DNA of 64,000 nucleotides from Allacma fusca (Eukaryota; Arthropoda; Collembola; Symphypleona; Sminthuridae): assembly GCA_947179485.1 (NCBI GenBank), contig OX359245.1, positions 43,325,067-43,389,066 on the forward strand, written 5' to 3'. The position numbers were made by a program, and so were the translations under genes. How positions within the stretch are numbered: position 1 is the stretch's first letter; the number at the start of each line of letters is the position of its first letter. Below, one piece after another: positions 24,481 through 36,822 of this stretch. Below the pieces are notes generated by a model. The model was not told the DNA's origin and did no database searches. It saw only the letters and a list, made by a program, of their open reading frames with translations.

Positions 24481-24847
24481 GCTGACGCCACCCTAAAAAC
24501 GTATGCACAAGTTTCACAATGCCCCGCAATTGCCTTCTGTGCCTGCATAGCACTGCGTGCATCATTGTATGCTTAAACGCAGGTACTAATTGTAAGCTTA
24601 GCAATTCCAATGCAATCCTATGGCTCAAGACTAAACCCTGCCTAAAGCACGTGTGGACGTTTCCCCGCATTAGTTCGATTCTAGCAGAGCGTGCACGTGT
24701 GAGTCGTTCTTCTGCTGCAATCCGTCTTTGCAGTAAGTTACAGTTTTTCGAGTCCTTTCGATTTTAAGGTCACCGGGTCAATCCTAAAGTGATAGTTTAC
24801 AGGTTTGGAGTCAGGAAGTGGTTCATTTGGATTTATTCCTCAAAATA

Positions 24848-25717
24848 ATGGCAAAAAGTCTCCGGAGTAAATGGGTCCGGCGGATGAAAGCCGCCAAGAG
24901 AGAAAAATATGGGAAACGGGAGCATGATCGTCTTATCAAAATGCTTGAAGAAGCTGGAGATTATCAAGTTGTTCCAAAAGGTAAACATTACTCTAATAAC
25001 TAAAATAATTTATTTTTTTTAACTCAAAAAATGTGTCAAATTCTAAATTATTTTTAGGGGAAAGTTCTATTCAAGGGGAAATATTGTTAAAAAGTTACGT
25101 ATAGCAATTCTTATTGTAAACTGGAAATCGGACTGTTTCTCTGGTGGATTTTAATTTTTAATTTGAATATTTAGTAGTGTATGATTAACTGTAAAAAAAT
25201 TTATTAAAAATTTGGTGTTAATTAAATGATGTTATGTCAGGACAGGAGTCAGATTTACAATTAGTATATTTACGGGGGGTCCAAGTTGACATACATATTT
25301 GCCAAGGAGGGACAGTAATTTAGTGATTTTTGTTTTGTAGTGAAAGAAGAACCCATGGAAGCACCGGAACTGGAGGATGGGACTTCTGGAAATGTTGACA
25401 ATCCTATTGAGGTTCCAACACCTGAGAAACCAGTGACGAAGCGGAGGCTCGTCAGGAAGAGATTCCCACGGAGATCTCGAAAGGATATGGAACAGGAAAG
25501 CTCGGAGGATGAAAGCCCTAAAGATGAGTCTGTCATGGATGTGTCAATCCCGGAGAAGGAAAAGCCTGTCAGAGTTTACAGTGGGAAAACGAAAAAGGAC
25601 CAGTTTGGGAACTATCCCCCGTGGATGAGCGTCCGGAAGATCAACAAACAGAAAAAGAGGAATAAGAGACTCCACAGTCAGAAAAGAAAAATTATTAAAG
25701 CCAAGAAAATTAAATGA
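24848..25717 (+). CDS. LLPH: LLP homolog (LLPH / LAPS18-like) nucleolar protein
   Basis: Two exons, 24848-24980 and 25341-25717, join through a phase-1 intron into 169 aa. The N-terminus MAKSLRSKW followed by a basic RMKAAKR run is the hallmark of the LLPH family. The conserved tail signature DQFGNYPPWM is present near residues 136-145, followed by a lysine/arginine-rich C-terminus that would act as a nucleolar signal. The middle is acidic and Ser/Glu-rich and makes the protein longer than the vertebrate form (about 130 aa). LLPH is a small basic nucleolar protein associated with pre-60S ribosome maturation and, in molluscs and mammals, with neuronal growth. The start chosen is the ATG giving the conserved MAKS. 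Confidence 0.9.
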
Positions 25718-28381
25718 TCTTGATAGCGTAATTTTAATGACATATTTTCGGCTTGTTTCTTTATATTGTTGATCTAGTTTCCATTGTAAGTAAAATAATT
25801 AAAATAATGCTGGTATTTGAATTGATATCGCAGATCACTGGGAAGGAATCTTTTAATTGTCAGTCTTTTTACAGTCATGAGAGTCCTGTGAATGCGTTTT
25901 TAATTTCATTGGGTTCAGAAGCATGGAAAATCTCATAATCTTCGGATCCGGTCAATTATGATATCACATAATTACACGTTATGGTGTGGAATTCATCCAG
26001 ATTAGACTCAAAAGAATATATGGAAAGGCAACTTCTGTAGCCCTTGAGTCCTTTGGATTTTCATGGACTAGAACAAGTTTTATTATTTTATGGGTTGGAA
26101 ATATAACTTAAATCAGTTGTAGAACTTCAATGTGGTACTGCAGCTTTGAAAAATTATATTTGGAGCAAAATGAAGTATATTAGTGTGATTTGAGATCCCA
26201 TTAACAATTTAAAACTGTAAAATTAGATGTAGTTAAACTCCTTTCTAGCCTCTGCAAAGGGATGTTTTTACAAAGTTTTTGTAGGACGCTGCTGTTTTCA
26301 GGGATTCGGTTTGGCAGTTTTTGTATATCTGTGAATTCATTCCCTGTGAAGAATGGAATGAAATTATTATTATTATCATTAGTCTTTATTAATCAAATGA
26401 CAAGGTAGTTAAAACTTTACCTACTCTTTCCTAGGGCCCCCAGAATTCCTCCGTAGATCAAGATTGTCCTGATTTGAGCCATCGACACCTGTAATAACCT
26501 GATGAACACGAATTTACTTACTGACAAAAGTATCACTTTATTCATGTCGAGCCACTGTGAAAGTTCCATTTAATAATTAAGACCATTATGAAGTCGTGTA
26601 ATGTACTTTATTTTAAGAGTATTATTATTAGGAAATACAAAATAATTACCGTCAATTATTTCATGCATTTCTGACTCGTGCAATACCCAATGAGCGACTC
26701 GGAAGGAGAGCAAACTGACCTGTTCTTACAATTAATTGGTTAAATGGAACTTCAAAGTGAGTAGACTACATACGACTTAAACTATTAGTATACTACTTTG
26801 GGGGGCTGCGTAACTAATTATTACCACCTGTTATCACAAAGCCACTTTGTACTATTAATTAATAAGCAATGTAATACAAATTTTAACAATTTAATTTCTT
26901 ACCAATTGAACTGGAATTGTATTAGCATTAGAACAGTAGTTCTAATGCAGTTTAGGGAGAGATGCTGGAATTTCAATTACTAATAGTACACACATTGACA
27001 TAGGCATGCAAAACGTGCATGTATACAAATTCCGTTAAATTCGTGTTGTACTCAAATTCGACTAAAGTGTTTGTACACGTTGGTTGGTGTAAATTTTGCT
27101 TGAAGCAAATCGCAGCTATAAATATTTGTTACAAAATGTCTGGACCGGCATGTGGACCAGAACATGCACTTCTGATACAGGAAACCCGCCTGAGCATATT
27201 CCTTTGTTCAAGATAGTTGAACAAATATTGAATGATCCTGCATTTTGACCAAACTAGTCAAAAAATTTAAAAACAGCCATCCCAGTACTAGCGGCGATCA
27301 GTTCATTCGCTCTATGGTATCTCAATTCGAAGTCCTTAAAAGTTCTCAAATTCGGTGTTGGAATCAAAAATTTCTAATTTACGAACTTCATTTGCTGTCT
27401 TCTGTGAAAGCATGTTATTTTAATTTGCAAAATAACAACCTGAGGAAAATGTATATTCACTTTAACATAGTAGAATCGGTAGCTCATATGAGCTAACAGG
27501 AGAAAAATTACGTAAGTAAACCTTTGTGCACATTGTAACATTTGTATGTAGCTGCTAAGCAAGTAATTAAAATTAATTAGCAAATTTTGTCCCCCACCCC
27601 GTTTATTTGAACGTTCCGGATTGCCTAATGCAGATAAACAAACATTGACCTCAGTAATGTTGACGTAAGAGATCAAAATGCTTCAAAATTCTTAATAATG
27701 AAATTAAGATGTTCTAAGCGAAATTAAATTGCTGAATGTTCAGTTATTCTGCTAAAAATAAGTTATTCTGTTTAAATTCGAAAGAAATTAGGAACTAAGA
27801 TTTTGCCAAAATTTTATCACGTCATATTAACTAAACCCAAATTTATAATCTATTTATATTTACTAGTATGGTCAGCTTAAATGTTCATTTGGCCATGGCC
27901 GAAACCCTGACCAAGACGTTAAAACGATAGCAATAGGGAAATTCGTTTCAATTCGCCCCTAATAATTAATAATAATTACAAAAATTATTAAACAAGTAAT
28001 GATTACTGTTTGTCATTCTTAAGAATTTTTGTTAGGTCATTATTTATTGGGTACGTAATTACATACCTACTTTTCTATCAGCCTGAACATTAGCTAATAA
28101 CTTTACAGGGCTCTGGTCTGGGAAGCATATTGCCATTGTAGGTGATGTGAAGTTCAACTATGTCATCCTCCATCCTTAAACAAACTAGATAACCTGGCAA
28201 TCTTGCCAAACCTGGTGGCCTCCATAAACGGAATGCAGATATTTAATGTACTCATGAAAATATGAAAAATTGCTGTAACATTATCATTGATAAATAAATA
28301 ACCCTACAATATTACCGATCCTTCTTTTTAGGAGCGAGGCGAAGTTGAATGTCATTGCAAATGTCTGCTTGACTTTTGTCT
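25718..28381. other. Intergenic, no supported gene
   Basis: AT-rich, with a short attattattatcatt microsatellite near 26362. No open frame here shows codon or domain evidence. Weak resemblance to the interspersed family at 37740 and 47240 occurs near 27000-27060. Confidence 0.45.
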
Positions 28382-28389
28382 GTCGAGAC

Positions 28390-28558
28390 CTAGGGGTGGA
28401 TTTTTGGGTTGGCCTACCCTGGCCAGGCCAAGGTAAAATATTTAGGGCCGATGTTAAACAAATGTTGTCTAAGCTCCTCAGATTGCATGTGTAAAGGCCC
28501 GTAAATCTATTTTAAGGGTTAGGGCCAGGGTAAAAATTATTTTATAAATCCACCCCTG
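28390..28558. mobile_element. CAGGGGYGG hAT-like MITE with perfect target duplication
   Basis: A 169-bp element has inverted ends (aggggtggattt and aaatccacccct). A perfect 8-bp duplication, gtcgagac, lies at 28382-28389 and 28559-28566. Internal ttagggcc and tggccaggcc blocks match 13093-13260 and 54112 onward. Confidence 0.85.
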
Positions 28559-28566
28559 GTCGAGAC

Positions 28567-29600
28567 TTTAGTTCCCGAACCAATGACATCAATTCCAATT
28601 TTTTCTAAGAGTCGATTAGGTCAAGAATAAGAACCCTGTTGTTTTTGAAGGAGTTCTGGTCATCCGTTTGACCTCCAAAAATTAAATAGAGCAAAAATGC
28701 ACGTTTTTACGGGTACTACGGTTACTAGCTTGTGCTGTTACAACACATTTTTGCTCTTCGCCTCTTAGTAACTTAACTCGTAATACTGATCATAGATTAT
28801 TTTTATTAACATGTAAAAACCATTCAATGACACTGGAAGAGATAAATCATAACTATATTATCATACATTGCAGCCTGTGGATGTCAAATTGTTTCCACAT
28901 GAATTACTCTAGCTGTCTTTAATGCAGATTGTTGTGAAAGTAGTCGTACATCATGAGCATAGGAACATTTACAACCAGTCTAAATGTTCATTCAAATGCA
29001 GTGTTTTGAGCTCTTTTGCTCTTTAAATCATTGAAGGATATTTTAAGCCCAAAATGCATGCATTAATTTCATGGTTTAAATTTCCAAATCACTTGACAAG
29101 TGTACATAGTGTTTAAAAGACAATTGTTCCAGCATTTGAAACCACACTGGGAAGATAAAAATAATTACTACTTTTAAATTACTCGTGCTAAGATGCAATG
29201 TGAAATGCCTCTTAATATCATTAATATCCTAGCATAAGTTGAAACATCAAACATACTATGAAATTTAAAAAAATCACGTAATAAATTTGCTGATGCTCAG
29301 TTTGTAAAATTTATCATGTACTAAATCAATCGTCTTCAAAACTAATTCAACAATAAAAATTACAACTCTTGCACCCGCGCGTTTGCTCCTTAACCAGTCT
29401 GTATCTACAGGTGAAAAATATTTTGAAATAAAAATGACCTTTGTGTATTCAGCTGCTCATAAATCGTTCCTGTTTTTGCGAAGCTAGAGAATCTTGAAAT
29501 TGAAACCTAGGAATATATTGATTAAAACTGGGAATGCTTCTCAATTCTAAAGCATTGTATCCTTGAGTTTCACAACGGAATATTATTAAGTCTCGCAATA
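28567..29600. other. Intergenic region and promoter side of trypsin-like gene 1
   Basis: No coding exon is supported. 28600-28700 resembles parts of the 10590 and 47400 interspersed repeats. The promoter of the protease gene should lie at the right end. No strong TATA was recognised. Confidence 0.4.
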
Positions 29601-31030
29601 ATGAATAAATTCATTTACTTAGCCCTGAGTCATCTACTCTTGGTTGGGCTTATTTATATAAGTTCAGCGCAAGATACGAGCAGCAGCGCGGATGACCCCT
29701 GCAATTGCGGCGATTCTATCAGTGTGAGTCCGGAATACAAATAATATTACAATTAATTAAACCCTGTTTTAAGAACCAGCCCTTATTGCCCTTATAAAAG
29801 GGATCCCTTGTCACTTGTAAGCTATATTGACTGCAGTGCAATCTTCAAATCCCCCACTTGCTACAATTGCAACCCAGAAACAATTCAAAATTCATTTTAG
29901 GGTGGAAATGCATATAAATAGTCGATACGATATCAAATATTATAAATTACAATAATTATTTTGAATCCTATCCAACCCAGAGTCGGATAGTTGGAGGTGA
30001 CGAGGTCCAGCCAGGTGAGCTCCCTTGGAGAGTTTCGATCTTCATTCACCATAAAAATGAATCCCGAGGATCCATTTGCGGCGGCACCATCATTGATAAG
30101 TTTTGGGTCATGACGGCGGCACATTGCGTCGATAGAATTGCCAGTAAAGGCAGCACACCCTCCGACATTAACATTTTCATTGGTGATGGGAGTATTTACA
30201 GATATGACTCGCAGAATGGAACACTTCGTCTACTGTCAGGAAACAACGTGGTAATACATCCCAAATGGAACCGAACAATAGTTGATTTCGACATTGCTCT
30301 GATCAGAGTCCCAGGCGGGTTTAATTTCTCTCGACCAAATGTAAGTGCAGAAATTTTACTCATAAAAAATCTCACTACCTTACCTTTCCTTACCTTATAT
30401 TTTTTATACGTGAACTGAAACTAAAAACTGGATCGCATAATTATTCATATGTCTAGTAACATTTTTTGTTTACAATTTTTAGACTGCACGAGCCTGCTTG
30501 CCATTCAAGTTCAGAGAAACGACCTTAAAAAACCAACAAGTATTAGCCTCTGGGTGGGGCCAAACCTCAAATGCAACAAATAGCACCTCAAGGGTGATGC
30601 GCAGAACGGATTTAGACATGATGGAATACGAGGATTGTAATGAAAACTTGCAAGAAATGAATATAGGAAATCGAATTGACCAGAAGAAATTCTGCTGCAA
30701 GACCCCCGGAAAAGATATTTGCCAGGTATAGCCTTTAGTAGTATTTTTTCGGGGAATACAATTTTTTGACTAATATGATTTTATGACCCTGTGAGATGAT
30801 GTCATCATGTGCAATTATTATTTCAATCTTGTAAATTACAGGGGGACTCAGGTGGCTCCATTGACTATTTGTTCGAGGGCAAGTACTACGCTTTCGGGAT
30901 TGTCAGTTACGTTTTAGGCTTTTGCGCCAACCCCAGAGGTGTCAGCGTGATGACCAGAGTTGTCGAATACCTTGACTGGATTTTAGGGATCACTGGTAAA
31001 GCACATCGTCGATTGGACGTTGCAAAATGA
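29601..31030 (+). CDS. Secreted trypsin-like serine protease 1
   Basis: Four exons (29601-29723, 29981-30340, 30483-30725, 30842-31030), all joined in phase 0, give 304 aa. A hydrophobic signal peptide (about residues 1-23) is followed by a short pro-region with a DPCNCG motif and the activation site R43|IVGG. The catalytic triad is H89 (TAAHC), D145 (FDIAL) and S245 (GDSGG). D239, six residues before the serine, corresponds to chymotrypsin position 189, so cleavage after Arg or Lys is expected. Paired cysteines typical of S1 proteases are present, including a CC pair before the active-site loop. Exon borders match the paralogue at 32879. The protein is likely digestive or an extracellular cascade protease; no clip or CUB domain is seen. 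Confidence 0.92.
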
Positions 31031-31149
31031 ACAAGATGTATTTTCCATTGAAGCACTGGTCGGCATGGGAATTTTTTAAAAGGGAAAATGAACTAAAGTG
31101 AAAGAATTCCTAAAAGTAAAATATTTATTTTAAGGTATGTACATTGAAA

Positions 31150-31582
31150 CTATTCAATGTTTTCCATTACATTTTTTTCTAACTCCTGCCATTTTTCATT
31201 TTTCATTTTTTGAAACTGCATGCAGACCATTTTGCTGACAATGGTAAATCCATCGAGTCCAATTTGTATAATCACCGAAGATATGATACTGTCTTTAACA
31301 AACAGACAAATTGCAAATAAGATTTTATACATAAGAGCCCATAAAGTGAAAAATGCCATCTGTGCAATCTTACCCCTAAATTGTTTGATTAAACGTTGCA
31401 TTTCCAGGTGGTAATTACTGCAGTCCTCCGTAATCACAAGAATGGATTCCCTACAATTGCTACCGACGGAATTATTCCATCGAAAACATTTGAACTCACT
31501 ATACAAAAACAATACAATTACCCCAATAAAATATGTGATAGCATCTAAATTAATTTCGAATTTTTTGAAAATCAGTTGGTAG
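31150..31582 (-). CDS. Membrane-protein exon of unknown gene (partial)
   Basis: An acceptor (acttatag) at 31583-31584 on the minus strand opens a frame that runs to a TAG at 31150-31152, about 143 residues. It has three hydrophobic segments (AITYFIGVIVLFLY, MAFFTLWALMYKILFAICLF and SVIIQIGLDGFTIV) and ends in a charged tail. It could be the last exon of a chemoreceptor-like gene. No upstream exon with a matching donor was found, although a possible donor (tttttGTAAGT) lies about 40 bp upstream. It sits tail to tail with protease 1. The family is not recognised, and this could be a remnant. Confidence 0.35.
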
Positions 31583-31739
31583 CTATAAGTAGAGAAGAAA
31601 ATAAAAAGGAATTAATACTTACAAAAATGTACTAATGGACATTTATAGCACTTTTACTTTGCATTTGAATAAGTAACAGGTAATTAATGATTTGTATACA
31701 TCTATGTATTTTTTCAAAATTTCCCTTGGGATTTATTTA

Positions 31740-32800
31740 AAATAGAGTTTTCTATTTTACATACTTTTACGACCATGGTCCTGCGTATGTTTGGTATTAT
31801 TTGGTCCCACACCCGACCGGACCAGATCATCACAAACACCAGATCAATATTGGACCGTTATAAATGCTTTTGACCAGATCACTGACGCATCCCTGTTTCT
31901 AAATAAATGTTCTTCCAAGGGATAGCCATTTTTTTCGGTGGCCTATTATGAGAACAAATTAAAAGCAAATTTATATCAATTCAAAGTTTTAAGGAAGTAT
32001 AATTTCCAATGGAAACTTATTGTCATGGGATTTTAAATAAAATAAATGGATAGAATTTCTGCGAGAAAGGGAATGGGTAAATTTGTTCACAGGAAATTAT
32101 AAAATGGTTTAGGGTGTCTGAGAGAACGGAATCAGGCAAATAATTCCTACTGTTTCTTCCTAAAGACTATTATTTAAATACTTTCTATTTGACCCGAATA
32201 TTAGAACTCGTTTCTTATAAGAGTATGCGATAACTAATTGATTCTCCTGCTAGGTACTAGAGGTGCTCCTGATTAAAGAGTATGCGTGGATGAATCCCAC
32301 CCCACGTCGATGGCGCTTGTCATTCCGTCTGTTATCAGGCCGCAGCCATCATTACTTACTCTATCTGTATTTAATTAGTTACCAGGTTACTGACGCATTT
32401 TCTGCGATATATTAACCGCTTAATTACCATTAAATTCAATGTGATCCTTACAAGTGTATGATCAGAATGTCAAAACTTTTGATGGTAATTATCATAATAA
32501 CAATAATAATAATGGTTTTATTGGTCGATACTTAGACCACAGCCGTTACAACCCGAATAGTAATTATATGAATGAAGGATTTACGTTTGACAAATTTTTC
32601 GTACGCTCCTGGAGTAGTCATGACACTTTTAATGACACTCACACACACAATTAATATCCCTCGCCCTCTGCCATTGTTTATTCGATAACAGGTGTATCAT
32701 CAGAGAATTGAGCATTCCACACGTGGACAAGCATCCTGTACCACAATCTACGTCAGAATGACATAAATTTTAAATAAAATACCTTTTTTTCCAAATTTTT
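31740..32800. other. Intergenic, repeat-like in part
   Basis: 31765-31890 contains ggtccca/gaccagatc words ending in gatcactgacgcatccctg, whose complement starts CAGGG like a hAT terminus. No matching partner end was found. An aataataataat microsatellite lies at 32490-32510. No gene is supported. Confidence 0.4.
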
Positions 32801-32806
32801 ACAAGG

Positions 32807-32812
32807 TATAAA
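32807..32812 (+). promoter_or_regulatory. TATA box of trypsin-like gene 2
   Basis: TATAAA within caaggtataaattgag lies 72 bp upstream of the start codon, which allows a leader of about 40 nt. Confidence 0.55.
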
Positions 32813-32878
32813 TTGAGCCATGAGGGTACTTCCTTTTAATCCTTCCCTACATTTGAATTCAGAAACCCGACTGTCAAC

Positions 32879-34152
32879 ATGATGGCATTTGTACAATTCG
32901 CTTTAATTTGTCTGCTTTTGACTGGACTCGCCGAAATGAGTCCTGTAATAGAAGATAGACAAATCCAGGATGATCCTTGCACATGTGGTGTTACCCCGGC
33001 TGGAAGTGTAATTCATACAATAAAAATTTTACAAAAAAAAAACCAGCATACTAGACTTAGTAATAGTTTGAAATTTTTCAACCCAAAAAATCCAAATGCT
33101 AAAATTTTCCTACTTTTGTGTTCCAGACCAGGATAGTTGGAGGTGAACTCTCAGCCCAGGGTCGGTTTCCCTGGCGAGTGTCCATGCTGACATTAAGAAA
33201 TGGCGTTAACGAAGGCGCTGGATGTGGAGGAACCATCATCAGCAAAAACTGGGTGCTCACAGCTGCACATTGTGTGGATAAAATACCCAAAGGGAAAGAG
33301 TCCGATTGGAGTGTTTACATCGGCGCTGGGAGTAATACCCAACTGGACCAGACTAAAGGCCAGTATTTGAAAGTCAGTGGGACGATGGTGAGGAAGCATC
33401 CCAAATACGATTCCAACTCATTTGTAAACGACATCGCCCTCGTTGAAATTCCCGGCTCTGGATTCAATTTTAACGATTCTAAAGTAATTCTTTAAAAATG
33501 TAAAATTGTTAATTGTTCATTCTGAAAGTTAGAAATCATCAAACGAACCAAATGTATTTATTTTCTCCCTTTTTCAGATTGCTCGAGCCTGCCTTCCGTA
33601 CAAGTTCGTAAATACTGTTCTGGAAAATAAACAAGTACTGGCATCCGGATGGGGTCAAACGATTAATGATAAACCAAGTAGCACCTCCACACAACTGCGC
33701 AATGTTATTCTGAACCTGTTTGAGTACAATCAATGCAACGGATTGCTACAGAAAAGTCGTGTTTCAAACCAACTCAATCAAAACCAATGTTGTACTAGGA
33801 CCCCGAATAAGGATATTTGCCAGGTACCAAAATTTTTCGGGTTTTGCTCAAATTTTGTAATGCCAGGTTTTTTATGTTTGCAAATGAGGAAAAATATATC
33901 TGAACTAAATGGTTAAAATTTTACAAGCTTATTTGAATTAAGGTTTAGTTTTGATAATTCATTTTGTGCTAACTTATGTAGGGAGACTCTGGGGGTTCCA
34001 TTGACTACTTGAATGGGCGCTACTACGCCTACGGTGTTACCAGCTACGTCATTGGAAGTTGCGCCAATCCCAACGGTGCTAGTGTAATGACAAAGGTTTC
34101 TAAGTATTTGACATGGATAGAGGAAATTACAAGTACGATCTGGTTTCAATGA
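32879..34152 (+). CDS. Secreted trypsin-like serine protease 2
   Basis: Four exons (32879-33007, 33127-33483, 33578-33823, 33982-34152), all phase 0, give 300 aa. A signal peptide (about residues 1-20) leads into a pro-region with DPCTCG and activation at R45|IVGG. The triad is H91, D145 and S247. D241 sits at the 189 position, giving trypsin specificity. It is a tandem paralogue of the gene at 29601: the same intron positions, the ACLP(F/Y)KF segment at the start of exon 3 and KDICQ|GDSGG across the third intron. Two adjacent ATGs open the frame; the first is annotated. Confidence 0.93.
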
Positions 34153-35138
34153 GTATTATGCTTACATTTACATATCATATAGTTTGAACATAATTAGTGA
34201 ATCTTCAGGAGGATTTTTATTTTATGAACGTTTGTATTAATATTGATCTTACTTAAATGGGATGGAAGCCCATGGTAGTATTCATTTGACATTTAAATAT
34301 TTCCAGGGACTACCTCCTATTGCAAGTCATAGGAGTCATCACTATGGCGTGCATTCCTGCGTTCAAAACTTACAGGTCGAGAGAACTGACTGTAATACGA
34401 TACCGCGGGGGAATATTTTATGATGATAGCTTTAAAGATCAATGATGACAAAATAATTATTGTAAAAAAAATGTAATTATTAAAAATACAATCCTATTAT
34501 TACAAATTTAATTTTTTCTTGAAGGAAGTCAACTTCCATTTCATCTATGATTTTATTTCAGCGACTTACATTTCATATAAAAAGAAACTCGAAGAAATTC
34601 CCTTAAAAAGGAATTAAAATTAAGTTCAAAGTTTTAAAATAAAATGTCTACAGGCATTGACAATTAAAAAGAATCAAACTGTCCTCAAGAAATCCCGACT
34701 TTTTTTCACTGATTTGAAGGGATTGACGTTATGACATGTTAAATCTACGACAATATTTGGATTTTTGAAAATTGCGGGAAAAATCCTCGACAAAATGGGA
34801 AACCCACAATTATTTCCACACGTTCACTTGTATCCATAGGCAAGGAGAATATCAATAAAAATGACATGCAACGCGCTGTACTTACATAGATCATAGATGC
34901 CAAAGAAATTGTAATTCCAATGAAATTTATTAGTAACATACATACACATGTGCAACTATATAGCATGTGTAGAAACTGCGTACTTATATGATTTCCAAAA
35001 CGCGTTGATATTTAAAATAAATATTTATTGTTTAAAACGATTCAGCTCACAACATAACTAAAATCATTATATAAAATTGAGTCTTCATATCTTTTATACA
35101 CTTCCTCGTTTCCAATACATTTCTCCGCACTTCGCATA
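34153..35138. other. Intergenic, no supported gene
   Basis: AT-rich 3' flank of protease 2. No exon or clear repeat border is seen before the MITE at 35139. Confidence 0.45.
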
Positions 35139-35499
35139 TCGTGGCTGAAGAGGCAAAATGGAATACATGCATTTTCGATTAAAATCAAAATGGTCTACAT
35201 GCAGTTTTACTAAATGCAAAATGGAATAGATGCATCAAGTTTTAAAAGCAATATGGTCTACTTACAATTTCGTCTAAAAGCAAAATGGTCTACATACAAT
35301 TTCGCTTTAAAACATAATGGCCATTATGAAAGTATACACGCATGTAGACCATGTTACGTTTAGTGAAAACTGCATGTAGTTCATTTTACTTTCAGGAAAG
35401 CTTGCAAGTATTCCGTTTTGCCTTTAAGGAAAAAGCCATGTAGACCATTTTGTTTCTAGTCAAAATTGCACTTAGTCCATTTTGCCTCTTCAGCGACGA
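35139..35499. mobile_element. Foldback MITE directly upstream of peptide gene 1
   Basis: The terminal inverted repeats tcgtggctgaagaggc and gcctcttcagcgacga enclose about 360 bp. The inside repeats gcaaaatggtctacatgc-type units in both orientations. It is flanked by TA on each side, a possible Tc1/mariner-type duplication. The right flank is tatatacg, the probable TATA box of the next gene. Confidence 0.65.
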
Positions 35500-36141
35500 T
35501 ATATACGCAGTCATTACTAAAGGAATTTGTGCAGCATCTAATGAGACAGTAAAATGTCATTGTCATATTTTAATGGGCTGAAAAAAGTAATTAAAAAAGT
35601 TTCCCAACTTGCAAATGAAAAACTATATGATAATTTGACTCTGACTGAGATTATTGTTGCCTTATCGCCTAAAAGCATTGAATTTAAAGAAAGCTCGCCA
35701 TCATATTTCCGTAGTTTACAGGAATTGTCATTTAATCAAATATGAGGTAAATAACAAGTTTCTTGAGATAATATTAAAATACTTGAATTTATTAATGAAA
35801 TTTAATACTTATGTATTTCAGACTTCTATCATTCTCAATCTCCATGGTTTTCCTCATCGCTCTTTTCATTGACGGGAATGAAGGGTACTTTCAATACGTT
35901 GAGCATCCCTATTGGGGAGGGAAGTACAATCCCAAAAAAGACCCTAGGACTTCCGTATTCGTAAGTTACTTTTGTCAAAGTGACTCTTATTAATAATAAC
36001 GAACGATTTACTATAATCTTTAAGTAACTATTTAATAATATTTATTACTTTTTTTAGGTATGCAGGAAAAGCAAGAAAAGGTGTCTAAATGATTGGCAAT
36101 GCTGCTCATTCAGATGCTTTTACAATCTAAGATGTAAATAA
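35500..36141 (+). CDS. Secreted knottin-type cysteine-rich peptide 1
   Basis: The coding parts are 35742-35746 (ATG plus two bases), 35822-35960 and 36058-36141, 75 aa in total. Intron 1 is phase 2, intron 2 is phase 0. Exon 2 encodes a hydrophobic signal peptide and an aromatic/basic propeptide with a KDPR motif. Exon 3 (28 codons) encodes six cysteines spaced C-x6-C-x5-CC-x3-C-x5-C, the inhibitor-cystine-knot pattern of arthropod knottins, followed by one lysine and the stop. A TATATA box at 35500 implies a leader in the 35530-35746 exon. The likely fate is a secreted disulfide-rich peptide acting on channels, proteases or microbes; which one cannot be told from sequence. Splice sites fit consensus at all four borders. 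Confidence 0.75.
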
Positions 36142-36822
36142 ATCCGTCTGAACCGCCATGAACACTGAGCGAGACTGTCAATGCCAAATATTACCACTTG
36201 GGATCGCACAGTTTGGCAATTACATCATATAATATTACGGATATGAATTTTTGTATTGTGGCTATTATTGCTTTACTTTTCAATGGATTTACCGTAAATT
36301 TACTGTGAAAAATTTATTGGCCAGATTTATGATGTGGGCATTTTTTTAAATCATATTGTCATTACACATATATTTTTTTGATGTTCTGTAATTTCGATAA
36401 CAAAAGTACATTTTGGGCATAACAGTTGTGTATGTATGGGAAATTTATATGTAGGGGCACTGCCATCTCCAAATTCAGAGTAAAATATGGATTTTAGTCC
36501 TAATTATTTTAATGAATTTATTTAATAATAATAAAGTGCGGATATCAAGCCCTGTATATATCGATATACGTAAAACATTCCCATCACCTCTTTTTGATGA
36601 TTCCTCTGTTAAACCACGTGCTAGAATTAAAATTTCTTCCACAATGATTTCCATAAAACAAATATTTTAAGAGCGCATTGTCCATTTCACTACACTCATA
36701 ATTTCCGGATAAATATACGTTCTCGGCACTTTAAATAAAATTATTTAAAGTGTCACAGGTTTTCCAGTTGCAGTATTCAATTTTGAAGAAGCAAAAGGGA
36801 TGAAATATATTTTTCTTCAAGA

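Noticed and set aside
24344..24767. Cysteine-rich open frames on both strands
   Set aside because: They cross the end of an interspersed repeat, have no splice or start support, and match no family.
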